Assembly (NCBI GenBank): GCA_946811695.1
Contig: OX328130.1
Span: 71,953,232 to 72,017,231, forward strand
DNA: 64,000 nucleotides
Source of the DNA: Gonocerus acuteangulatus
Taxonomy: Eukaryota > Arthropoda > Insecta > Hemiptera > Coreidae
Direction of reading: 5' to 3'
Shown: positions 54,101 through 63,632 of the stretch, piece by piece
Layout of the letters: each line of letters starts with the position of its first letter
How positions within the stretch are numbered: position 1 is the first letter of the stretch
The notes under the pieces: generated by a model
Seen by the model: only the letters and a program-made list of their open reading frames with translations
The model's database searches: none
What the model was told of the DNA's origin: nothing
Made by a program: the position numbers and the translations under genes

Positions 54101-56848
54101 TGTAAGTATGTGTTTGATTGTTAAAGGAACGTTGCAAAGTGTACAAATCGGTTTGTCCTGTTTAAGCAATTCGTGTAAGTCTGTAGGTAAGTCAATGTCT
54201 TGTCTTTCCCTGCAGTCTGTAAGTATGTGTTTGATTGTTAAAGGAACGTTGCAAAGTGTACAAATCGGTTTGTCCTGTTTAAGCAATTCGTGTAAGTCTG
54301 TAGGTAAGTCAATGTCTTGTCTTTCCCTGCAGTCTGTAAGTATGTGTTTGATTGTTAAAGGAACGTTGCAAAGTGTACAAATCGGTTTGTCCTGTTTAAG
54401 CAATTCTTGTAAGTCTGTAGGTAAGTCAATGTCTTCCCTTTCCCTGCAGTCTGTAAGTATGTGTTTGATTGTTAAAGGAACGTTGCAAAGTGTACAAATC
54501 GGTTTGTCCTGTTTAAGCAATTCGTGTAAGTCTGTAGGTAAGTCAATGTCTTCCCTTTCCCTGCAGTCTGTAAGTATGTGTTTAATTGTTAAAGGAACGT
54601 TGCAAAGTGTACAAATCGGTTTGTCCTGTTTAAGCAATTCGTGTAAGTCTGTAGGTAAGTCAATGTCTTGTCTTTCCCTGCAGTCTGTAAGTATGTGTTT
54701 AATTGTTAAAGGAACGTTGCAAAGTGTACAAATCGGTTTGTCCTGTTTAAGCAATTCGTGTAAGTCTGTAGGTAAGTGAATGTCTTCCCTTTCCCTGCAG
54801 TCTGTAAGTATGTGTTTGATTGTTAAAGGAACGTTGCAAAGTGTACAAATCGGTTTGTCCTGTTTAAGCAATTCGTGTAAGTCTGTAGGTAAGTCAATGT
54901 CTTCCCTTTCCCTGCAGTCTGTAAGTATGTGTTTGATTGTTAAAGGAACGTTGCAAAGTGTACAAATCGGTTTGTCCTGTTTAAGCAATTCGTGTAAGTC
55001 TGTAGGTAAGTCAATGTCTTCCCTTTCCCTGCAGTCTGTAAGTAGGTGTTTGATTGTTAAAGGAACGTTGCAAAGTGTACAAATCGGTTTGTCCTGTTTA
55101 AGCAATTCGTGTAAGTCTGTAGGTAAGTCAATGTCTTCCCTTTCCCTGCAGTCTGTAAGTATGTGTTTGATTGTTAAAGGAACGTTGCAAAGTGTACAAA
55201 TCGGTTTGTCCTGTTTAAGCAATTCGTGTAAGTCTGTAGGTAAGTCAATGTCTTCCCTTTCCCTGCAGTCTGTAAGTATGTGTTTGATTGTTAAAGGAAC
55301 GTTGCAAAGTGTACAAATCGGTTTGTCCTGTTTAAGCAATTCGTGTAAGTCTGTAGATAAGTGAATGTCTTCCCTTTCCCTGCAGTCTGTAAGTATGTGT
55401 TTGATTGTTAAAGGAACGTTGCAAAGTGTACAAATCGGTTTGTCCTGTTTAAGCAATTCGTGTAAGTCTGTAGGTAAGTGAATGTCTTCCCTTTCCCTGC
55501 AGTCTGTAAGTATGTGTTTAATTGTTAAAGGAACGTTGCAAAGTGTACAAATCGGTTTGTCCTGTTTAAGCAATTCGTGTAAGTCTGTAGGTAAGTGAAT
55601 GTCTTCCCTTTCCCTGCAGTCTGTAAGTATGTGTTTAATTGTTAAAGGAACGTTGCAAAGTGTACAAATCGGTTTGTCCTGTTTAAGCAATTCTTGTAAG
55701 TCTGTAGGTAAGTCGATGTCTTCCCTTTGCCTGCAGTCTGTAAGTATGTGTTTGATTGTTAAAGGAACGTTGCAAAGTGTACAAATCGGTTTGTCCTGTT
55801 TAAGCAATTCGTGTAAGTCTGTAGGTAAGTCGATGTCTTCCCTTTCCCTGCAGTCTGTAAGTATGTGTTTAATTGTTAAAGGAACGTTGCAAAGTGTACA
55901 AATCGGTTTGTCCTGTTTAAGCAATTCGTGTAAGTCTGTAGGTAAGTGAATGTCTTCCCTTTCCCTGCAGTCTGTAAGTATGTGTTTGATTGTTAAAGGA
56001 ACGTTGCAAAGTGTACAAATCGGTTTGCCCTGTTTAAGCAATTCGTGTAAGTCTGTAGGTAAGTCGATGTCTTCCCTTTCCCTGCAGTCTGTAAGTATGT
56101 GTTTGATTGTTAAAGGAACGTTGCAAAGTGTACAAATCGGTTTGTCCTGTTTAAGCAATTCTTGTAAGTCTGTAGGTAAGTGAATGTCTTCCCTTTCCCT
56201 GCAGTCTGTAAGTATGTGTTTAATTGTTAAAGGAACGTTGCAAAGTGTACAAATCGGTTTGTCCTGTTTAAGCAATTCTTGTAAGTCTGTAGGTAAGTCG
56301 ATGTCTTCCCTTTCCCTGCAGTCTGTAAGTATGTGTTTGATTGTTAAAGGAACGTTGCAAAGTGTACAAATCGGTTTGTCCTGTTTAAGCAATTCTTGTA
56401 AGTCTGTAGGTAAGTGAATGTCTTCCCTTTCCCTGCAGTCTGTAAGTATGTGTTTAATTGTTAAAGGAACGTTGCAAAGTGTACAAATCGGTTTGTCCTG
56501 TTTAAGCAATTCTTGTAAGTCTGTAGGTAAGTCGATGTCTTCCCTTTCCCTGCAGTCTGTAAGTAGGTGTTTGATTGTTAAAGGAACGTTGCAAAGTGTA
56601 CAAATCGGTTTGTCCTGTTTAAGCAATTCGTGTAAGTCTGTAGGTAAGTGAATGTCTTCCCTTTCCCTGCAGTCTGTAAGTATGTGTTTGATTGTTAAAG
56701 GAACGTTGCAAAGTGTACAAATCGGTTTGCCCTGTTTAAGCAATTCGTGTAAGTCTGTAGGTAAGTCGATGTCTTCCCTTTCCCTGCAGTCTGTAAGTAT
56801 GTGTTTGATTGTTAAAGGAACGTTGCAAAGTGTACAAATCGGTTTGTC
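51167..56848 (-). CDS. Tandem CCHC zinc-knuckle repeat frame, C-terminal part
   Basis: Open for nearly 1,900 codons. It consists of 39-residue units (core DKPICTLCNVPLTIKHILTD, then C, then a charged segment such as REREDIHLPTDLHELLKQ) and ends in the non-repeated tail THIDDILKYLKNTNKFQRF. The unit has C-x2-C-x7-H-x4-C, the knuckle found after RNase H in many LINE proteins and thought to bind nucleic acid. The end matches the single-copy LINE at 42.2 kb. About nine units have Ser in place of the last Cys. It has no start of its own: it follows directly on an in-frame TAG. Translation is not shown. Confidence 0.6.
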   Translation of the reverse strand, partial: DKPICTLCNVPLTIKHILTDCREREDIDLPTDLHELLKQGKPICTLCNVPLTIKHILTDCREREDIHLPTDLHELLKQDKPICTLCNVPLTIKHLLTDCREREDIDLPTDLQELLKQDKPICTLCNVPLTIKHILTDCREREDIHLPTDLQELLKQDKPICTLCNVPLTIKHILTDCREREDIDLPTDLQELLKQDKPICTLCNVPLTIKHILTDCREREDIHLPTDLQELLKQDKPICTLCNVPLTIKHILTDCREREDIDLPTDLHELLKQGKPICTLCNVPLTIKHILTDCREREDIHLPTDLHELLKQDKPICTLCNVPLTIKHILTDCREREDIDLPTDLHELLKQDKPICTLCNVPLTIKHILTDCRQREDIDLPTDLQELLKQDKPICTLCNVPLTIKHILTDCREREDIHLPTDLHELLKQDKPICTLCNVPLTIKHILTDCREREDIHLPTDLHELLKQDKPICTLCNVPLTIKHILTDCREREDIHLSTDLHELLKQDKPICTLCNVPLTIKHILTDCREREDIDLPTDLHELLKQDKPICTLCNVPLTIKHILTDCREREDIDLPTDLHELLKQDKPICTLCNVPLTIKHLLTDCREREDIDLPTDLHELLKQDKPICTLCNVPLTIKHILTDCREREDIDLPTDLHELLKQDKPICTLCNVPLTIKHILTDCREREDIHLPTDLHELLKQDKPICTLCNVPLTIKHILTDCRERQDIDLPTDLHELLKQDKPICTLCNVPLTIKHILTDCREREDIDLPTDLHELLKQDKPICTLCNVPLTIKHILTDCREREDIDLPTDLQELLKQDKPICTLCNVPLTIKHILTDCRERQDIDLPTDLHELLKQDKPICTLCNVPLTIKHILTDCRERQDIDLPTDLHELLKQDKPICTLCNVPLTIKHILTDCREREDIDLPTHLHELLKQDKPICTLCNVPLTIKHILTDCREREDIDLPTDLHELLKQDKPICTLCNVPLTIKHILTDCREREDINLPTDLQELLKQDKPICTLCNVPLTIKHLLTDCREREDIHLPTDLHELLKQDKPICTLCNVPLTIKHILTDCREREDIDLPTDLRELLKQDKPICTLCNVPLTIKHILTDCREREDIDLPTDLRELLKQDKPICTLCNVPLTIKHLLTDCREREDIHLPTDLHELLKQDKPICTLCNVPLTIKHILTDSREREDIHLPTHLHELLKQDKPICTLCNVPLTIKHLLTDCREREDIHLPTDLHELLKQDKPICTLCNVPLTIKHILTDCREREDIHLPTDLHELLKQDKPICTLCNVPLTIKHILTDSREREDIDLPTDLHELLKQDKPICTLCNVPLTIKHILTDSREREDIDLPTDLHELLKQDKPICTLCNVPLTIKHLLTDSREREDIDLPTDLHELLKQDKPICTLCNVPLTIKHLLTDSREREDIDLPTDLHELLKQDKPICTLCNVPLTIKHILTDCREREDIHLPTDLHELLKQDKPICTLCNVPLTIKHILTDCRERQDIHLPIDLHELLKQDKPICTLCNVPLTIKHILTDCREREDIHLPTDLHELLKQDKPICTLCNVPLTIKHILTDCRERQDIHLPIDLHELLKQDKPICTLCNVPLTIKHILTDSRERQDIHLPIDLHELLKQDKPICTLCNVPLTIKHILTDSRERQDVHLPIDLRELLKQDKPICTLCNVPLTIKHILTDCREREDIHLPTDLHELLKQDKPICTLCNVPLTIKHILTDSRERQDIHLPTDLHELLKQDKPICTLCNVPLTIKHILTDCRERQDIHLPTDLHELLKQDKPICTLCNVPLTIKHILTDCRERQDIHLPTDLHELLKQDKPICTLCNVPLTIKHILTDSRERQDIHLPTDLHELLKQDSTHIDDILKYLKNTNKFQRF

Positions 56849-59800
56849 CTATTTAAGCAATTCTTGTAAGTCTGTAGGTAAGTGAATGTCTTCTCTTTCC
56901 CTGCAGTCTGTAAGTATGTGTTTGATTGTTAAAGGAACGTTGCAAAGTGTACAAATCGGTTTGTCCTATTTAAGCAATTCTCGTAAGTCTGTAGGTAAGT
57001 GAATGTCTTCTCTTTCCCTGCAGTCTGTAAGTATGTGTTTGATTGTTAAAGGAACGTTGCAAAGTGTACAAATCGGTTTGTCCTGTTTAAGCAATTCGTG
57101 TAAGTCTGTAGGTAAGTGAATGTCTTCCCTTTCCCTGCAGTCTGTAAGTATGTGTTTGATTGTTAAAGGAACGTTGCAAAGTGTACAAATCGGTTTGTCC
57201 TGTTTAAGCAATTCGTGTAAGTCTGTAGGTAAGTGAATGTCTTCCCTTTCCCTGCAGTCTGTAAGTATGTGTTTGATTGTTAAAGGAACGTTGCAAAGTG
57301 TACAAATCGGTTTGTCCTGTTTAAGCAATTCTCGTAAGTCTGTAGGTAAGTGAATGTCTTCTCTTTCCCTGCAGTCTGTAAGTATGTGTTTGATTGTTAA
57401 AGGAACGTTGCAAAGTGTACAAATCGGTTTGTCCTGTTTAAGCAATTCGTGTAAGTCTGTAGGTAAGTGAATGTCTTCCCTTTCCCTGCAGTCTGTAAGT
57501 ATGTGTTTGATTGTTAAAGGAACGTTGCAAAGTGTACAAATCGGTTTGTCCTGTTTAAGCAATTCGTGTAAGTCTGTAGGTAAGTGAATGTCTTGTCTTT
57601 CCCTGCAGTCTGTAAGTATGTGTTTGATTGTTAAAGGAACGTTGCAAAGTGTACAAATCGGTTTGTCCTGTTTAAGCAATTCGTGTAAGTCTGTAGGTAA
57701 GTGAATGTCTTCCCTTTCCCTGCAGTCTGTAAGTATGTGTTTGATTGTTAAAGGAACGTTGCAAAGTGTACAAATCGGTTTGTCCTGTTTAAGCAATTCG
57801 TGTAAGTCTGTAGGTAAGTGAATGTCTTGTCTTTCCCTGCAGTCTGTAAGTATGTGTTTGATTGTTAAAGGAATGTTGCAAAGTGTACAAATCGGTTTGT
57901 CCTGTTTAAGCAATTCGTGTAAGTCTGTAGGTAAGTGAATGTCTTGTCTTTCCCTGCAGTCTGTAAGTAGGTGTTTGATTGTTAAAGGAACGTTGCAAAG
58001 TGTACAAATCGGTTTGTCCTGTTTAAGCAATTCGTGTAAGTCTGTAGGTAAGTGAATGTCTTCTCTTTCCCTGCAGTCTGTAAGTATGTGTTTGATTGTT
58101 AAAGGAACGTTGCAAAGTGTACAAATCGGTTTGTCCTGTTTAAGCAATTCGTGTAAGTCTGTAGGTAAGTGAATGTCTTCCCTTTCCCTGCAGTCTGTAA
58201 GTATGTGTTTGATTGTTAAAGGAACGTTGCAAAGTGTACAAATCGGTTTGTCCTGTTTAAGCAATTCTCGTAAGTCTGTAGGTAAGTGAATGTCTTCCCT
58301 TTCCCTGCAGTCTGTAAGTATGTGTTTGATTGTTAAAGGAACGTTGCAAAGTGTACAAATCGGTTTGTCCTGTTTAAGCAATTCGTGTAAGTCTGTAGGT
58401 AAGTGAATGTCTTCCCTTTCCCTGCAGTCTGTAAGTATGTGTTTGATTGTTAAAGGAACGTTGCAAAGTGTACAAATCGGTTTGTCCTGTTTAAGCAATT
58501 CTCGTAAGTCTGTAGGTAAGTGAATGTCTTCCCTTTCCCTGCAGTCTGTAAGTATGTGTTTGATTGTTAAAGGAACGTTGCAAAGTGTACAAATCGGTTT
58601 GTCCTTTTTAAGCAATTCGTGTAAGTCTGTAGGTAAGTGAATGTCTTCCCTTTCCCTGCAGTCTGTAAGTATGTGTTTGATTGTTAAAGGAACGTTGCAA
58701 AGTGTACAAATCGGTTTGTCCTGTTTAAGCAATTCGTGTAAGTCTGTAGGTAAGTGAATGTCTTGTCTTTCCCTGCAGTCTGTAAGTAGGTGTTTGATTG
58801 TTAAAGGAACGTTGCAAAGTGTACAAATCGGTTTGTCCTGTTTAAGCAATTCGTGTAAGTCTGTAGGTAAGTGAATGTCTTCTCTTTCCCTGCAGTCTGT
58901 AAGTATGTGTTTGATTGTTAAAGGAACGTTGCAAAGTGTACAAATCGGTTTGTCCTGTTTAAGCAATTCGTGTAAGTCTGTAGGTAAGTGAATGTCTTGT
59001 CTTTCCCTGGAGTCTGTAAGTATGTGTTTGATTGTTAAAGGAACGTTGCAAAGTGTACAAATCGGTTTGTCCTGTTTAAGCAATTCTGGTAAGTCCGTAG
59101 GTAAGTCAATGTCTTCCCTTTCCCTGGAGTCTGTAAGTATGTGTTTAATTGTTAAAGGAACGTTGCAAAGTGTACAAATCGGTTTGTCCTGTTTAAGCAA
59201 TTCGTGTAAGTCTGTAGGTAAGTGAATGTCTTGTCTTTCCCTGGAGTCTGTAAGTATGTGTTTGATTGTTAAAGGAACGTTGCAAAGTGTACAAATCGGT
59301 TTGTCCTGTTTAAGCAATTCGTGTAAGTCTGTAGGTAAGTGAATGTCTTGTCTTTCCCTGCAGTCTGTAAGTATGTGTTTAATTGTTAAAGGAACGTTGC
59401 AAAGTGTACAAACCGGTTTGTCCTGTTTAAGCAATTCGTGTAAGTCTGTAGATAAGTGAATGTCTTCCCTTTCCCTGGAGTCTGTAAGTAGGTGTTTGAT
59501 TGTTAAAGGAACGTTGCAAAGTGTACAAATCGGTTTGTCCTGTTTAAGCAATTCGTGTAAGTCTGTAGGTAAGTGAATGTCTTGTCTTTCCCTGCAGTCT
59601 GTAAGTATGTGTTTAATTGTTAAAGGAACGTTGCAAAGTGTACAAATCGGTTTGTCCTGTTTAAGCAATTCGTGTAAGTCTGTAGATAAGTGAATGTCTT
59701 CCCTTTCCCTGGAGTCTGTAAGTAGGTGTTTGATTGTTAAAGGAACGTTGCAAAGTGTACAAATCGGTTTGTCCTGTTTAAGCAATTCGTGTAAGTCTGT

Positions 59801-62800
59801 AGGTAAGTGAATGTCTTCCCTTTCCCTGGAGTCTGTAAGTAGGTGTTTGATTGTTAAAGGAACGTTGCAAAGTGTACAAATCGGTTTGTCCTGTTTAAGC
59901 AATTCGTGTAAGTGTGTAGGTAAGTCAATGTCTTGTCTTTCCCTGCAGTCTGTAAGTATGTGTTTGATTGTTAAAGGAACGTTGCAAAGTGTACAAATCG
60001 GTTTGTCCTGTTTAAGCAATTCGTGTAAGTCTGTAGGTAAGTGAATGTCTTCTCTTTCCCTGCAGTCTGTAAGTAGGTGTTTGATTGTTAAAGGAACGTT
60101 GCAAAGTGTACAAATCGGTTTGTCCTGTTTAAGCAATTCGTGTAAGTCTGTAGGTAAGTGAATGTCTTCCCTTTCCCTGGAGTCTGTAAGTAGGTGTTTG
60201 ATTGTTAAAGGAACGTTGCAAAGTGTACAAATCGGTTTGTCCTGTTTAAGCAATTCGTGTAAGTCTGTAGGTAAGTGAATGTCTTCCCTTTCCCTGGAGT
60301 CTGTAAGTAGGTGTTTGATTGTTAAAGGAACGTTGCAAAGTGTAAAAATCGGTTTGTCCTGTTTAAGCAATTCGTGTAAGTGTGTAGGTAAGTCAATGTC
60401 TTGTCTTTCCCTGCAGTCTGTAAGTATGTGTTTGATTGTTAAAGGAACGTTGCAAAGTGTACAAATCGGTTTGTCCTGTTTAAGCAATTCGTGTAAGTCT
60501 GTAGGTAAGTGAATGTCTTCTCTTTCCCTGCAGTCTGTAAGTAGGTGTTTGATTGTTAAAGGAACGTTGCAAAGTGTGCAAATCGGTTTGTCCTGTTTAA
60601 GCAATTCGTGTAAGTCTGTAGGTAAGTGAATGTCTTCTCTTTCCCTGCAGTCTGTAAGTAGGTGTTTGATTGTTAAAGGAACGTTGCAAAGTGTACAAAT
60701 CGGTTTGTCCTGTTTAAGCAATTCGTGTAAGTCTGTAGATAAGTGAATGTCTTCCCTTTCCCTGGAGTCTGTAAGTAGGTGTTTGATTGTTAAAGGAACG
60801 TTGCAAAGTGTACAAATCGGTTTGTCCTGTTTAAGCAATTCGTGTAAGTCTGTAGGTAAGTGAATGTCTTGTCTTTCCCTGCAGTCTGTAAGTATGTGTT
60901 TAATTGTTAAAGGAACGTTGCAAAGTGTACAAATCGGTTTGTCCTGTTTAAGCAATTCGTGTAAGTCTGTAGATAAGTGAATGTCTTCCCTTTCCCTGGA
61001 GTCTGTAAGTAGGTGTTTGATTGTTAAAGGAACGTTGCAAAGTGTACAAATCGGTTTGTCCTGTTTAAGCAATTCGTGTAAGTCTGTAGGTAAGTGAATG
61101 TCTTCCCTTTCCCTGGAGTCTGTAAGTAGGTGTTTGATTGTTAAAGGAACGTTGCAAAGTGTACAAATCGGTTTGTCCTGTTTAAGCAATTCGTGTAAGT
61201 GTGTAGGTAAGTCAATGTCTTGTCTTTCCCTGCAGTCTGTAAGTATGTGTTTGATTGTTAAAGGAACGTTGCAAAGTGTACAAATCGGTTTGTCCTGTTT
61301 AAGCAATTCGTGTAAGTCTGTAGGTAAGTGAATGTCTTCTCTTTCCCTGCAGTCTGTAAGTAGGTGTTTGATTGTTAAAGGAACGTTGCAAAGTGTACAA
61401 ATCGGTTTGTCCTGTTTAAGCAATTCGTGTAAGTCTGTAGGTAAGTGAATGTCTTCCCTTTCCCTGCCGTCTGTAAGTAGGTGTTTGATTGTTAAAGGAA
61501 CGTTGCAAAGTGTACAAATCGGTTTGTCCTGTTTAAGCAATTCGTGTAAGTCTGTAGGTAAGTGAATGTCTTCCCTTTCCCTGGAGTCTGTAAGTAGGTG
61601 TTTGATTGTTAAAGGAACGTTGCAAAGTGTACAAATCGGTTTGTCCTGTTTAAGCAATTCGTGTAAGTCTGTAGGTAAGTGAATGTCTTCTCTTTCCCTG
61701 CAGTCTGTAAGTAGGTGTTTGATTGTTAAAGGAACGTTGCAAAGTGTACAAATCGGTTTGTCCTGTTTAAGCAATTCGTGTAAGTCTGTAGGTAAGTGAA
61801 TGTCTTCCCTTTCCCTGGAGTCTGTAAGTAGGTGTTTGATTGTTAAAGGAACGTTGCAAAGTGTACAAATCGGTTTGTCCTGTTTAAGCAATTCGTGTAA
61901 GTCTGTAGGTAAGTGAATGTCTTCTCTTTCCCTGCAGTCTGTAAGTAGGTGTTTGATTGTTAAAGGAACGTTGCAAAGTGTACAAATCGGTTTGTCCTGT
62001 TTAAGCAATTCGTGTAAGTCTGTAGGTAAGTGAATGTCTTCTCTTTCCCTGCAGTCTGTAAGTAGGTGTTTGATTGTTAAAGGAACGTTGCAAAGTGTAC
62101 AAATCGGTTTGTCCTGTTTAAGCAATTCGTGTAAGTCTGTAGGTAAGTGAATGTCTTCCCTTTCCCTGGAGTCTGTAAGTAGGTGTTTGATTGTTAAAGG
62201 AACGTTGCAAAGTGTACAAATCGGTTTGTCCTGTTTAAGCAATTCGTGTAAGTCTGTAGGTAAGTCAATGTCTTGTCTTTCCCTGCAGTCTGTAAGTAGG
62301 TGTTTGATTGTTAAAGGAACGTTGCAAAGTGTACAAATCGGTTTGTCCTGTTTAAGCAATTCGTGTAAGTCTGTAGGTAAGTGAATGTCTTCTCTTTCCC
62401 TGCAGTCTGTAAGTAGGTGTTTGATTGTTAAAGGAACGTTGCAAAGTGTACAAATCGGTTTGTCCTGTTTAAGCAATTCTTGTAAGTCTGTAGGTAAGTC
62501 AATGTCTAGCCTTTCCCTGCAGTCTGTAAGTAGGTGTTTGATTGTTAAAGGAACGTTGCAAAGTGTACAAATCGGTTTGTCCTGTTTAAGCAATTCGTGT
62601 AAGTCTGTAGGTAAGTCAATGTCTTCCCTTTCCCTGCAGTCTGTAAGTAGGTGTTTGATTGTTAAAGGAACGTTGCAAAGTGTACAAATCGGTTTGTCCT
62701 GTTTAAGCAATTCTTGTAAGTCTGTAGTTAAGTCAATGTCTAGCCTTTCCCTGCAGTCTGTAAGTAGGTGTTTGATTGTTAAAGGAACGTTGCAAAGTGT

Positions 62801-63632
62801 ACAAATCGGTTTGTCCTGTTTAAGCAATTCTCGTAAGTCTGTAGGTAAGTCAATGTCTTCCCTTTCCCTGGAGTCTGTAAGTATGTGTTTGATTGTTAAA
62901 GGAACGTTGCAAAGTGTACAAATCGGTTTGTCCTGTTTAAGCAATTCGTGTAAGTCTGTAGGTAAGTCAATGTCTTCCCTTTCCCTGCAGTCTGTAAGTA
63001 TGTGTTTGATTGTTAAAGGAACGTTGCAAAGTGTACAAATCGGTTTGTCCTGTTTAAGCAATTCTCGTAAGTCTGTAGGTAAGTCAATGTCTTGTCTTTC
63101 CCTGCAGTCTGTAAGTAGGTGTTTGATTGTTAAAGGAACGTTGCAAAGTGTACAAATCGGTTTGTCCTGTTTAAGCAATTCGTGTAAGTCTGTAGGTAAG
63201 TCAATGTCTTCCCTTTCCCTGCAGTCTGTAAGTATGTGTTTGATTGTTAAAGGAACGTTGCAAAGTGTACAAATCGGTTTGTCCTGTTTAAGCAATTCGT
63301 GTAAGTCTGTAGGTAAGTCAATGTCTTCCCTTTCCCTGCAGTCTGTAAGTAGGTGTTTGATTGTTAAAGGAACGTTGCAAAGTGTACAAATCGGTTTGTC
63401 CTGTTTAAGCAATTCGTGTAAGTCTGTAGGTAAGTGAATGTCTTCCCTTTCCCTGCAGTCTGTAAGTATGTGTTTGATTGTTAAAGGAACGTTGCAAAGT
63501 GTACAAATCGGTTTGTCCTGTTTAAGCAATTCGTGTAAGTCTGTAGGTAAGTGAATGTCTTCCCTTTCCCTGCAGTCTGTAAGTATGTGTTTGATTGTTA
63601 AAGGAACGTTGCAAAGTGTACAAATCGGTTTG
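51231..63632 (-). repeat. 117-bp tandem array, exactly 106 units
   Basis: The marker TCCTGTTTAAGC first occurs at 51231 and the last unit boundary (TCCTGT) is at 63633; the distance is 12402 = 106 x 117, so there is no net indel. Units vary mainly at five sites: ATA or CTA (Ile/Leu), TGC or TCC (Cys/Ser), GAA or CAA (Glu/Gln), CAC or GAC (His/Asp), and the CAC/CAA/CGA codon (His/Gln/Arg). Variants are shuffled among units. Blocks of several units are duplicated (see findings). Confidence 0.97.
56849..56968 (-). other. Two in-frame TAG stops in adjacent units
   Basis: At 56849-56851 and 56966-56968 the CAG of the LLKQD junction is TAG. The two positions are exactly 117 bp apart, so one mutation was probably copied with its unit. 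These are the only in-frame stops that I find in the array. Confidence 0.9.

Noticed and set aside
52440..63437. Plus-strand Ser/Cys-rich repeat proteins
   Set aside because: They are the antisense reading of the minus-strand knuckle array. The LINE homology on both array flanks is on the minus strand.
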